A DNA stretch of 10,936 nucleotides, taken from the NCBI GenBank assembly GCA_947036475.1, contig CAMQRG010000051.1, positions 1 to 10,936 of the forward strand. Reading direction: 5' to 3'. Both the position numbers and the translations under genes were made by a program. Of this stretch, positions 1 to 7,115 are shown in pieces. Source of the DNA: an uncultured Clostridia bacterium. Its GTDB lineage: Bacteria; Bacillota; Clostridia; Lachnospirales; Anaerotignaceae. The notes under the pieces were generated by a model. The model had not been told where the DNA came from, did no database searches, and saw only the letters and a program-made list of their open reading frames with translations. The stretch's first letter is position 1; each line of letters starts with the position of its first letter.

Positions 1-35
1 CGTCTCGTGGGCTCGGAGATGTGTATAAGAGACAG
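1..35 (+). other. Nextera sequencing adapter remnant (non-biological)
   Basis: Bases 2-35 match the Illumina Nextera Read-2 transposase adapter. Its 19-bp Tn5 mosaic end, AGATGTGTATAAGAGACAG, is at 17-35, and base 1 would be the last base of the index. The stretch translates to the familiar artefact peptides MGSEMCIRDR in one frame and MYKRQ in another. Genomic sequence begins at 36, so this is untrimmed library sequence at a contig end and not part of the chromosome. Confidence 0.97.
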
Positions 36-36
36 G

Positions 37-1059
37 TACTGTGTAAATACCTATACAAAGCCGACGTTTATGCTCCGTACAGTTTTGCAGCTCGGCGCGA
101 TTTATGCGCTTGTTGCTGTTTCGATGAACCTGCTGAACGGCTTTACGGGGCTGTTTTCTCTGGGACAGGCAGGCTTTATGGCGGTCGGTGCGTATACGTT
201 TGCAATTTTTACGATTCCTGTTGGCAGCCGCTCTGGCGTGTATTATCTTTATGGCGTGGCAGACTGGCTGGCAAACATTCAGTTTCCCATCTGGGGCGGA
301 CTGCTGGCGGCAGGGCTTGTTGCGGCAGTGCTGGCGGCTCTCATTGGTGCGCCTGTACTGCGGCTGAAAAGTGACTATTTTGCTATTGCGACGCTGGGCT
401 TTGCGGAGATTGTGCGTATTATTGTAGGCAGTACGCCCATGAACCGCGTGACGAACGGCTCGCTCGGGCTGAAAATGATACCGAAATTCCCGAATTTTTA
501 TTTCCCGTTTCTGATTGCGGGAATCTGCATTCTGATTATCGCGCTTCTGCTGCGTTCCTCCTACGGACGGGCGTTTAAGGCAATTCGTGAGGACGAGATT
601 GCTGCGGAGGCAATGGGCATCAACCTTGCTAAGCATAAACAGATGTCTTTTATTATCAGTTCCTTTTTCGCCGGTATCGGCGGCGCGCTGATGGGAATGT
701 TTCTGGGCGCGATTACATCTACGACATTTAACGTCACTCTGACGTATAATATTCTGCTGATTGTTGTAATCGGCGGCATGGGCTCCATGACGGGCAGCGT
801 GCTTTCCGCGTTCCTTGTGATTGCGGCGCGGGAATGGTGGCTGCGCTTTTTGGACCAGGAAATGTATATTGGTACGTTCCATGTGCCGTTTTTGAAAACA
901 GGTTTCCGTATGGTCGTATTTTCTATTATACTGATGCTGGTGGTGCTGTTCTTCCGGCGCGGAATTATGGGCACAAAGGAATTTAACTGGAATTTTATAC
1001 TGAAACGGCTGGACAAAAAGAAGGACCCGAAGCCTTCTGCGGGAGGTGAGAGCGCGTGA
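37..1059 (+). CDS. livM: Branched-chain amino acid ABC transporter permease LivM (5' truncated)
   Basis: This is one of the two membrane permeases of the LIV-I type high-affinity branched-chain amino acid importer (HAAT family), which partners LivH, LivG, LivF and a substrate-binding protein. The visible 341 residues are strongly hydrophobic. They carry the family pattern near the beginning (MNLLNGFTGLFSLGQAGFMA followed by VGAYT) and the cytoplasmic coupling region near the centre (SYGRAFKAIREDEIAAEAMG). Late helices contain the conserved glycine-rich VIGGMGSMTGSVLSA. The frame is open from the first genomic base, and LivM proteins usually have an extra N-terminal helix before this point, so the true start lies off the contig. 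An internal ATG at 70 is possible but would remove family sequence. The C-terminus is lysine-rich. The stop overlaps the livG start, and livH is presumably upstream and missing. Confidence 0.93.
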   Translation, partial: YCVNTYTKPTFMLRTVLQLGAIYALVAVSMNLLNGFTGLFSLGQAGFMAVGAYTFAIFTIPVGSRSGVYYLYGVADWLANIQFPIWGGLLAAGLVAAVLAALIGAPVLRLKSDYFAIATLGFAEIVRIIVGSTPMNRVTNGSLGLKMIPKFPNFYFPFLIAGICILIIALLLRSSYGRAFKAIREDEIAAEAMGINLAKHKQMSFIISSFFAGIGGALMGMFLGAITSTTFNVTLTYNILLIVVIGGMGSMTGSVLSAFLVIAAREWWLRFLDQEMYIGTFHVPFLKTGFRMVVFSIILMLVVLFFRRGIMGTKEFNWNFILKRLDKKKDPKPSAGGESA

Positions 1060-1898
1060 GTGAAACAGTTCTATCCGTACAGGATATCACAATGCAGTTT
1101 GGCGGCGTTGTTGCGGTGAATAATCTGACGCTGGAAGTGCATGAAGGGGAAATTGTTTCCCTCATCGGCCCTAACGGAGCAGGTAAAACAACTGCGTTTA
1201 ACGTGATTACAGGCGTTTATGCTCCGACGAACGGCGCGGTAACGTTTCACGGGAAACAAATCATTTCCAATTTCCCCAAGGGCAAGATGGATAAACTCTA
1301 TGCGGGGGAAAATAAGGGCAAGTATAAAAAAACGCTTGAGCCGACTCCGGATAAAATTACAAAAATGGGTATTGCCCGTACCTTCCAGAATATCCGGCTT
1401 TTTAAGGAGCTGACGGTGTTGGAAAATGTGCTGATTGCCAAGCATATGCGCATGAAGGCGAACATTTTTGCGGACACCTTCCTGCTGAGCTGGAAGGAAG
1501 AAAAGAAAATGAAGGAGGATTCTCTGGAATTGCTCCGCATATTGGATTTGTATGACGTGAAGGACGAAATTGCCAGTTCCCTGCCCTACGGCAAGCAGAG
1601 GCATCTGGAGATTGCCCGCGCGCTGGCGACAGAGCCGACGCTCCTTTTGCTGGACGAACCTGCGGCTGGGCTGAATCCGCAGGAAACGGACGAATTGACA
1701 GCGTTTATACAGCGTATCCGCGACCAGTTCCATCTGACGGTGTTCATGATTGAGCATCACATGAACCTTGTTATGGATATTTCCGACCGGATTTACGTCA
1801 TTGACTTCGGAAAAATGATTGCAAGCGGCACTCCCAATGAAATACAGAACAATCAGAAGGTAATTGACGCGTATCTGGGGGTGGCTGACGATGAGTAA
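1056..1898 (+). CDS. livG: Branched-chain amino acid ABC transporter ATP-binding protein LivG
   Basis: This is one of the two cytoplasmic ATPases that power the LIV-I importer. It begins with GTG at 1056, overlapping the livM stop as GTGA, with GGGAGGTGAG at 1041-1050 as the ribosome binding site. Its 280 residues contain Walker A GPNGAGKTT (38-46), the Q-loop TFQN (Q111), the ABC signature region LPYGKQRHLEIARAL (176-190), Walker B LLLLDEP (196-202) and the switch histidine in MIEHH (H234). The LivG-specific run GIARTFQNIRLF is at 105-116. Two features are unusual. The signature starts PYGKQ and not the canonical SGGQ, although LivG proteins often have SYGQQ. There is also a lysine-rich insertion at about residues 70-98, after the first strands, that makes the protein roughly 25 residues longer than typical LivG. 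The frame runs into livF with an 8-nt overlap. Confidence 0.95.
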   Translation: MSETVLSVQDITMQFGGVVAVNNLTLEVHEGEIVSLIGPNGAGKTTAFNVITGVYAPTNGAVTFHGKQIISNFPKGKMDKLYAGENKGKYKKTLEPTPDKITKMGIARTFQNIRLFKELTVLENVLIAKHMRMKANIFADTFLLSWKEEKKMKEDSLELLRILDLYDVKDEIASSLPYGKQRHLEIARALATEPTLLLLDEPAAGLNPQETDELTAFIQRIRDQFHLTVFMIEHHMNLVMDISDRIYVIDFGKMIASGTPNEIQNNQKVIDAYLGVADDE

Positions 1899-2604
1899 TA
1901 TTCTTGAAATCAAAAACCTTGTCGTTTCCTACGGCGGCATTGAGGCGGTTAAGGGGATTGATATGGCTGTGCCGGAGGGCGAAATTGTGACGCTCATTGG
2001 CGCGAACGGCGCGGGGAAATCCACCACGCTGAAATCCATTGCGGGGCTGGTGAAGCCCAAACAGGCAAGCATACAGTTCAAAGGACAGGAGATTGTCGGC
2101 AAAACGCCGGATTTTATCGTTTCACAGGGCATTACGCTTGTGCCGGAAGGACGGCGGGTATTCCCGAACCTGACGGTTATGGAAAATCTGCGCATTGGTG
2201 CGTATCTGCGCAATGATAACCTGAAGGACGATTTGGAGTATGTATTTTCGCTGTTCCCGCGGCTGAAAGAACGCGAGTGGCAGATGGCCGGCACGCTTTC
2301 CGGCGGCGAACAACAGATGCTTGCAGTGGGGCGCGCGCTGATGAGCCGTCCGAAGCTGATTATGATGGACGAGCCTTCTCTGGGACTTGCGCCGCTTGTG
2401 GTAAAGGATATTTTCACAATTATCCAGACCATCAACCAGCAGGGCATTACGGTGCTCCTGATTGAGCAGAACGCAAACATGGCGTTGAAGGTGGCACATA
2501 AGGCGTATGTCATTGAAACCGGTAAAATCACCATGGAGGGCACCGGTGCGGAGCTGCTGGCGAATGAAGAAATCAAAGAGGCTTATCTTGGTAAGACAAA
2601 ATAA
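1891..2604 (+). CDS. livF: Branched-chain amino acid ABC transporter ATP-binding protein LivF
   Basis: This is the second ATPase of the LIV-I importer and pairs with LivG on the LivHM permeases. I place the start at ATG 1891 and not at an upstream in-frame codon, because GGGGGTGG (1877-1884) sits at the right distance and MSNILEIKNLVVSYGG is the normal LivF N-terminus. The 237 residues include Walker A GANGAGKST (37-45), the LivF-typical TLVPEGRRVFPNLTVMENL (82-100), signature LSGGEQQMLAVGRAL (136-150), Walker B LIMMDEP (156-162) and IEQN (191-194). The usual switch histidine is glutamine in that last motif, as is normal for LivF. The start overlaps the last eight bases of livG, indicating translational coupling. 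It is the last gene of the operon and is followed by a long hairpin. Confidence 0.96.
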   Translation: MSNILEIKNLVVSYGGIEAVKGIDMAVPEGEIVTLIGANGAGKSTTLKSIAGLVKPKQASIQFKGQEIVGKTPDFIVSQGITLVPEGRRVFPNLTVMENLRIGAYLRNDNLKDDLEYVFSLFPRLKEREWQMAGTLSGGEQQMLAVGRALMSRPKLIMMDEPSLGLAPLVVKDIFTIIQTINQQGITVLLIEQNANMALKVAHKAYVIETGKITMEGTGAELLANEEIKEAYLGKTK

Positions 2605-2615
2605 CAATGCAATGC

Positions 2616-2704
2616 AAAAAATCCCGCTTGGCAGAAGGCGGTTTGTATGATGGAAACTGCTTCTTTCTTCATGCAAACGCCTGTTATCGCCGGGCGGATT
2701 TTTT
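2616..2704 (+). terminator. Long imperfect hairpin ending the liv operon
   Basis: The arms AAAAAATCC (2616-2624) and GGATTTTTT (2696-2704) are exact complements. They continue inward as GCTTGGC against GCCGGGC (with two T-G pairs), then GGCG-G-TTTG against CAAACGCC with a single bulge. A purine/pyrimidine-rich loop of about 25 nt lies in the middle. The 3' arm ends in six T, so it can act as an intrinsic terminator for livF, and the A-run gives it symmetry for the other strand. It is longer than a standard terminator, and its 3' arm contains the -35 region of the cysK promoter. Confidence 0.65.
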
Positions 2705-2712
2705 GGTATACT
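2684..2712 (+). promoter_or_regulatory. Predicted cysK promoter with extended -10
   Basis: An extended -10 element, TGG followed by TATACT, lies at 2704-2712, and 17 nt upstream is a poor -35 (TTATCG, 2684-2689). Transcription would start near 2719 and leave a leader of about 26 nt before the cysK ATG. No T-box or S-box motifs are visible, so control of cysK, if any, would be at the promoter. Confidence 0.5.
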
Positions 2713-2744
2713 ATAAGTATATAAAACAGAAAGGACAGGATACT

Positions 2745-3677
2745 ATGGCGCGGATTTACAGGAGCATAGAAGAAATGATAGGGGGGACGCCCCTTTTGCA
2801 GCTTGGCAACTACGGGAAAAAACATGGGCTGAAGGCGAACCTGCTGGCAAAGGTGGAGGCGATGAACCCGGGCGGCAGTGCGAAGGACAGGGTTGCGAAA
2901 CGCATGGTGGAGGACGCGGAACGGGCTGGCATACTCAAAGAAGGCGCAACCATCATTGAACCGACCAGCGGCAATACGGGCATCGGGCTGGCGGTGATGG
3001 CGGCGGCAAGAGGGTATCGGGCAATCATCGTCATGCCGGATACCATGAGTATGGAACGCCGTCTGCTGATGACGGCATTCGGTGCGGAGCTTGTGCTGAC
3101 GGAAGGGCAGAAGGGCATGGCAGGGGCAATCGAAAAGGCGGAGGAACTGGCAAAGGAAATTCCCAATTCCTTTATCCCCGGGCAGTTTGATAACCCTTCC
3201 AATCCGGCGGCGCATTACGACAGCACAGGTCCGGAAATATATGAGGATACGGACGGGAAAGTGGATATCTTTGTAGCGGGAATCGGTACAGGCGGCACGA
3301 TTATAGGCGTGGGGCGGTATTTGAAAGAGAAGAATCCTGCTGTGAAAATCGTAGGCGTGGAGCCCGCTTCTTCTCCTCTGCTGACAAAGGGAACGGCAGG
3401 GCCGCATGGATTGCAGGGCATCGGCGCGAATTTTGTGCCGTCTATATTGGACCGCTCTGTAATTGACGAAATCATGACCGTTACGGACGAGGAGGCTTAT
3501 GAAACGGGGCGTGAACTGGCGCGGACAGAAGGACTTCTGTCTGGAATTTCCGCTGGAGCAGCTGCATTTGCCGCGGCAGAACTGGCAAAACGTCCGGAAA
3601 ACGCTGGGAAAAACATTGTGGTACTTCTGCCGGATACAGGGGACAGGTATCTTTCTACGGAGATGTTCCGGAAGTGA
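2745..3677 (+). CDS. cysK: O-acetylserine sulfhydrylase (cysteine synthase A)
   Basis: This PLP enzyme converts O-acetyl-L-serine and sulfide to L-cysteine plus acetate in the cytoplasm. The start ATG at 2745 follows AAAGGACAGGA; in-frame codons upstream back to 2607 lie in the hairpin and promoter and are rejected. The protein has 310 residues, the usual family length. Visible motifs are the PLP lysine in NPGGSAKDR (K47), the substrate loop TSGNTG (74-79), the phosphate-binding GTGGT (181-185), HGLQGIGANFVP (221-232) and the C-terminal PDTGDRYLST (296-305). These fit CysK better than cystathionine beta-synthase, since there are no heme or CBS domains and the length is short. A CysM-like specificity cannot be excluded from sequence alone. 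The stop codon shares its last base with the ATG of the next gene, so the two are probably co-translated. Confidence 0.93.
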   Translation: MARIYRSIEEMIGGTPLLQLGNYGKKHGLKANLLAKVEAMNPGGSAKDRVAKRMVEDAERAGILKEGATIIEPTSGNTGIGLAVMAAARGYRAIIVMPDTMSMERRLLMTAFGAELVLTEGQKGMAGAIEKAEELAKEIPNSFIPGQFDNPSNPAAHYDSTGPEIYEDTDGKVDIFVAGIGTGGTIIGVGRYLKEKNPAVKIVGVEPASSPLLTKGTAGPHGLQGIGANFVPSILDRSVIDEIMTVTDEEAYETGRELARTEGLLSGISAGAAAFAAAELAKRPENAGKNIVVLLPDTGDRYLSTEMFRK

Positions 3678-4309
3678 TGACGCGGGAACAGCGGACGCTG
3701 GTGCAGGTTTTTGCTGCGCTTACCATGCTGGTTGACCATATCGGGTTGATTTTCTTTCCGAACCAGATTTGGCTGCGGGCAGTTGGGCGGCTGTCGTTTC
3801 CGCTGTTTGCCTTTGGCATTGCGGAGGGTGTGGCGTATACGCGCAGTTTTCCGCGGTATTTCGGGCGTATTCTGCTTGCGGCTGTGGTTTCTCAGCCGAT
3901 TTATCAACTGACGTTTGGACGGGCGGACGGGAACCCGCTGTTTATGCTGGCATGGGGCGCGCTGGCAGTTTGGTGCTGGCGGCAGGAAACGGCGGCGGGA
4001 CGGACTGCCGCGGGATTTCTGCTTTTTGCGGCGTTCTGGGGCAGGGTGTCCTACGGCGCGTATGGTGTATGGACGGTATTTCTGTTTGCCATTTACCACC
4101 AGCGTCGCGCTGTCTGTTTTTACGGGCAGGCAGCGATAACGATTCTGTACTGTTTTAAGACGCACAGCACGCTGCAAATGCTGTCATTGTTCGCTTTTGG
4201 AATATTGGGCAGCGGGCGCGGAATGCGGCAGAGCCTTCCGCGTTACGCGCTTTATGTATTCTATCCCCTGCATCTGCTGGCACTTTGGGGGATAAGAATG
4301 GTGGCATAG
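3677..4309 (+). CDS. TraX-family integral membrane protein
   Basis: This is a 210-residue polytopic membrane protein with about six to seven hydrophobic segments. It matches the TraX family (PF05857) pattern: an early TMLVDHIGLIFFP (16-28), then LRAVGRLSFPLFAFGIAEG (33-51) and a terminal YVFYPLHLLAL (193-203). The founding member acetylates F-pilin in enterobacteria. Chromosomal homologues in Firmicutes are common, of unknown substrate, and not tied to conjugation, so I do not assign an acetylation target. The ATG at 3677 overlaps the cysK stop as TGATG. A GTG at 3674 in the same frame is an alternative start. GGAAG lies only three bases upstream, so translation probably depends on ribosomes finishing cysK. 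Nothing conjugative is seen nearby. Confidence 0.8.
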   Translation: MTREQRTLVQVFAALTMLVDHIGLIFFPNQIWLRAVGRLSFPLFAFGIAEGVAYTRSFPRYFGRILLAAVVSQPIYQLTFGRADGNPLFMLAWGALAVWCWRQETAAGRTAAGFLLFAAFWGRVSYGAYGVWTVFLFAIYHQRRAVCFYGQAAITILYCFKTHSTLQMLSLFAFGILGSGRGMRQSLPRYALYVFYPLHLLALWGIRMVA

Positions 4310-4326
4310 CAGGTTTACAGCATAGT

Positions 4327-4522
4327 AAAAGGCTCAGAGAAAAAAAGGCGGCTTGACTTAAGAAAACATATCGTTTTTTGATTGGCTTCTTAAGTCAAAC
4401 GCCGACGGCTGTTGCCTGAGAAAATTTCTTCCAAAATTGAAGCTGTTCTGAAGAATCTTGATGATTCAGACATTTCATAAAATGAAATTTTCTTATGGCA
4501 ACGCCCACCTCCTGAGCCTTTT
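4327..4522. repeat. Nested multi-arm inverted-repeat element / bidirectional terminator
   Basis: An 11-bp perfect outer repeat, AAAAGGCTCAG (4327-4337) with CTGAGCCTTTT (4512-4522), encloses two long arms. Arm 1 is a perfect 12-bp stem (TTGACTTAAGAA 4353-4364, TTCTTAAGTCAA 4387-4398) extended by GGC/GCC. Arm 2 pairs GTTGCC (4411-4416) with GGCAAC (4497-4502) and AGAAAATTTC (4419-4428) with GAAATTTTCT (4484-4493). Inside arm 2 is a small hairpin, TCTGAA/TTCAGA (4447-4452, 4465-4470). The outer stem ends in a T-run on both strands, so it can terminate the convergent traX-family and copA transcripts. The internal arms are far more than a terminator needs. No ORF is supported here. It could be a MITE-like insertion in a terminator loop or a structured RNA. 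Confidence 0.6.
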
Positions 4523-4527
4523 TGCTG

Positions 4528-4734
4528 TTACTGAATGTCTACAACTTCATATCCTGCGTCCGTAACGGTTTTGATAAGCGCGTCATCACTGATATCCTTG
4601 GAAAGCGTTACATCTGCGCTTTTGCCTTCCAGACTGACGGTTGCGGTTACGCCGTCCATTTCATTCAGCGCTTTTTCCACGCGTCCTGTGCAATGGCCGC
4701 ACATCATGCCTTCGATTTTCAGTACTTTTTTCAT
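4528..4734 (-). CDS. Possible independently translated CopZ-like copper chaperone (internal start in copA)
   Basis: Within the copA frame, ATG at 4734 is preceded by a perfect AGGAGG (4748-4743) with 8-nt spacing, a better start site than many in this window. Translation from it gives 68 residues, the normal size of a free CopZ/Atx1-type chaperone. It begins MKKVLKIEGMMCGHCTGRVE and has the copper ligands C795 and C798 in CopA numbering. A CopZ delivers Cu(+) to the CopA N-terminal domain or platform. The sequence permits both products, a fused domain and a free chaperone. Which is made, and in what ratio, cannot be read from DNA. A sequencing error removing a stop in the linker is a less likely explanation, since the linker has no near-frameshift signature. 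Confidence 0.45.
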   Translation of the reverse strand: MKKVLKIEGMMCGHCTGRVEKALNEMDGVTATVSLEGKSADVTLSKDISDDALIKTVTDAGYEVVDIQ

Positions 4735-7083
4735 GTTGATTTCCTCCTTATTTGTATCCTTTTTATTTGGTAAATGGTTTTCTGTTACAGTTTCATGCTC
4801 CGGTGCGGGCGCGCCTGTATTTTCCGGCCTGAACAGCTTCAGACGCAGCGCATTGCCGACAACGAACGCGGAGCTGAAGCTCATAGCCGCCGCCGCGAAC
4901 ATCGGGTTCAGTTTCCATTCCAGAGCGTGGTAGAATACGCCTGCTGCAAGCGGAATACCAAGGACGTTATAGAAAAACGCCCAGAACAGGTTTTGTTTGA
5001 TATTCCGTATGGTGGCGTGGCTGAGCTGGACTGCCGTTACTGCGTCCATTAAATCGCTTTTCATCAGAATGATATCGGCGGATTCCATAGCAACGTCTGT
5101 TCCCGCGCCGATGGCGATGCCTACGTCGGCACGCGTCAGGGCGGGGGCGTCGTTGATACCGTCGCCAATCATTGCGACTTTTTTCCCTTCCTCCTGCAAA
5201 CGGCGCACCTCCTGCTCCTTATCCTGCGGGAGCACCTCCGCAACGGCACGTATGCCCAGCTTTCCGGCAATTGCATCGGCTGTGCGTTTATTATCGCCTG
5301 TCAGCATGACAACGTCAACCCCCATGCGGTGGAACGCGTCCACTGCGGCCTTGCTGGTGGGCTTGAGCGTATCCGCAAGGGCAAGTACGCCAAGCAGTTT
5401 GTTTTCTTCTGCGAAAAACAGAGGCGTCTTGCCCTCTGCCGCAAGCATTTCCGCTTTTTCGGCAAATCCGCCTGAATCAATGCCGCGTTCCTGCATCATT
5501 TTGAGGTTGCCGCCGAATATTTTTCTGCCGGAAACATCGGCTTCTATACCCTGCCCGGCAGTGGCGTGCAGGTTCTGTGCCGCGTCTGGTTCAATTTCCA
5601 TGTCCTTTGCATAATGGACGATGGCCTCCGCGAGCGGGTGCTCAGAGAGCGATTCCAAAGAAGCGGCGGCGCGCAGAAAAGGGTTGCGCAGTACGCCCGG
5701 CGCGGGGAGTACGTCTGTTACGACAGGTTTCCCTTCCGTCAGCGTGCCTGTTTTATCCAGTACAACGGCGTTGATTTGGTGGGCAATTTCCAGACTTTCC
5801 GCCGATTTTATCAAAACGCCGTATTCCGCGCCTTTGCCGGTACCGACCATGATGGCGGTCGGCGTAGCAAGCCCCAGTGCGCAGGGGCAGGAAATGACGA
5901 GCACTGCAATGCCGATGGAAAGGGCAAATGCGAAGGGCTGCCCCAATATCAGCCAGACGATGGCGGCGAGCACAGCGATGCAGATAACAACGGGCACGAA
6001 TACCCCGCTGACTTTATCCGCCAGCTTCGCGATGGGGGCTTTGGACGCACCGGCTTCTTCTACAAGCGTGATAATCTGCGAAAGAGTTGTATCGTTTCCA
6101 ACACGCGTTGCTTCCATTTTAAAATAACCGCTCTTGTTTACGGTTGCGCCAATGACGCTATCGCCGGGCTGCTTTTCTACGGGAATGGATTCGCCTGTAA
6201 TTGCGCTTTCGTCAACAGCGGAAAAGCCCTCTAAAAGCCTGCCGTCTACGGGAATGCTCTGCCCCGGACGCACAATGACAATATCCCCGGCAATGACCTG
6301 TTCTACGGGAATCTCTGTTTCGGTCCCATTGCGCAGTACGGTTGCCATTTTCGGCGCAAGGTCCATCAGTTTGCTGATGGCTTCGGAGGTTTTGCCCTTG
6401 GAGCGCGTTTCCATATATTTGCCAACGGTAATCAGCGTCAGTATCATTGCGGCGGATTCAAAATACAGCTCCATGCCGTAATGATGCGCCTGCATGACAT
6501 TTCCGCGCCCCAAATGCCAGCCCATGGCGTATATGGCGAAAATACTGTACAGATAGGACGCGGAGGAGCCGAGCGCGATGAGGGAATCCATATTCGGCGC
6601 GCGGTTCCAGAGGGCCTTGAAGCCTACGGTAAAGTATTTCTTGTTGATGATGAGTACGGGCGTTGTCAGCAGAAGCTGTGTCAGGGCGAAACTCATAATA
6701 TTTTCATTGCCCAGCAGGACTGAGGGCAGGGGCACGCCCATCATATGTCCCATGGAAATATAAAATAAGGGGACAAGAAAACAGAAAGATGCAATCAGCC
6801 GCTTTTTCATGGAATGCATTTCCTCCGCCGCGACATTACGCGGGGCTTCGCTGGCGGCAGCTGCCTGTTTCGCGCCCTGCAGGAATGCACCGTAGCCGCC
6901 GCTTTCTACGGCATGGACAATGTCTTCTGTTTTCAGGACGGCTTCATCGTATTCTACGGTCATGGAATTCTGGAGAAGGTTGACGTTTACGGCAGCGATG
7001 CCTTCCAGCTTGCATACGCTCTTTTCCACATGCGCGGAACAGGCGGAGCAGGTCATGCCTGTAACGTCGAATTTTTGTTTCAT
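4528..7083 (-). CDS. copA: Cu(+)-exporting P1B-type ATPase CopA with C-terminal CopZ-like HMA domain
   Basis: This membrane ATPase exports monovalent copper (possibly silver) from the cytoplasm. ATG 7083 follows GGGAGGTG; the frame stays open upstream to 7143 but that part is the palindrome and is not used. The 851 residues contain an N-terminal HMA domain with GMTCSAC (9-15), actuator TGES (296-299), the ion-site CPC in helix 6 (399-401), phosphorylation site DKTGT (443-447), SEHP (480-483), TGDN (595-598) and GDGINDAP (640-647). They also carry the P1B-1 residues YN (705-706) and MSFSS (734-738), which together indicate Cu(+). After the last helix a polar linker (about 752-783) leads without a stop into a second HMA domain (784-851) with GMMCGHC (792-798). 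That linker looks like translated intergenic DNA. No CsoR, CopY or CueR gene is adjacent. Confidence 0.95.
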   Translation of the reverse strand: MKQKFDVTGMTCSACSAHVEKSVCKLEGIAAVNVNLLQNSMTVEYDEAVLKTEDIVHAVESGGYGAFLQGAKQAAAASEAPRNVAAEEMHSMKKRLIASFCFLVPLFYISMGHMMGVPLPSVLLGNENIMSFALTQLLLTTPVLIINKKYFTVGFKALWNRAPNMDSLIALGSSASYLYSIFAIYAMGWHLGRGNVMQAHHYGMELYFESAAMILTLITVGKYMETRSKGKTSEAISKLMDLAPKMATVLRNGTETEIPVEQVIAGDIVIVRPGQSIPVDGRLLEGFSAVDESAITGESIPVEKQPGDSVIGATVNKSGYFKMEATRVGNDTTLSQIITLVEEAGASKAPIAKLADKVSGVFVPVVICIAVLAAIVWLILGQPFAFALSIGIAVLVISCPCALGLATPTAIMVGTGKGAEYGVLIKSAESLEIAHQINAVVLDKTGTLTEGKPVVTDVLPAPGVLRNPFLRAAASLESLSEHPLAEAIVHYAKDMEIEPDAAQNLHATAGQGIEADVSGRKIFGGNLKMMQERGIDSGGFAEKAEMLAAEGKTPLFFAEENKLLGVLALADTLKPTSKAAVDAFHRMGVDVVMLTGDNKRTADAIAGKLGIRAVAEVLPQDKEQEVRRLQEEGKKVAMIGDGINDAPALTRADVGIAIGAGTDVAMESADIILMKSDLMDAVTAVQLSHATIRNIKQNLFWAFFYNVLGIPLAAGVFYHALEWKLNPMFAAAAMSFSSAFVVGNALRLKLFRPENTGAPAPEHETVTENHLPNKKDTNKEEINMKKVLKIEGMMCGHCTGRVEKALNEMDGVTATVSLEGKSADVTLSKDISDDALIKTVTDAGYEVVDIQ

Positions 7084-7115
7084 GAAGCATAACACCTCCC
7101 AATGGTTTTTGGTAT

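Noticed and set aside
21..374. Open frame beginning MYKRQ at the left edge
   Set aside because: It starts in the adapter and is an out-of-frame reading of livM.
1071..1913. 280-codon minus-strand frame opposite livG
   Set aside because: Shadow of LivG, whose Walker and signature motifs are unambiguous.
2605..2744. T-box or S-box riboswitch in front of cysK
   Set aside because: No T-box AGGGTGGNACCGCG core or SAM-I core is present, and the predicted leader is only about 26 nt.
3677..4309. TraX-like gene as evidence of a conjugative element
   Set aside because: No relaxase, coupling protein, pilus genes, integrase or att sites are near; chromosomal TraX relatives are common.
5566..6234. Long plus-strand frame inside copA
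   Set aside because: It is antisense shadow of a clear CopA; the translation is low-complexity and has no start signals.
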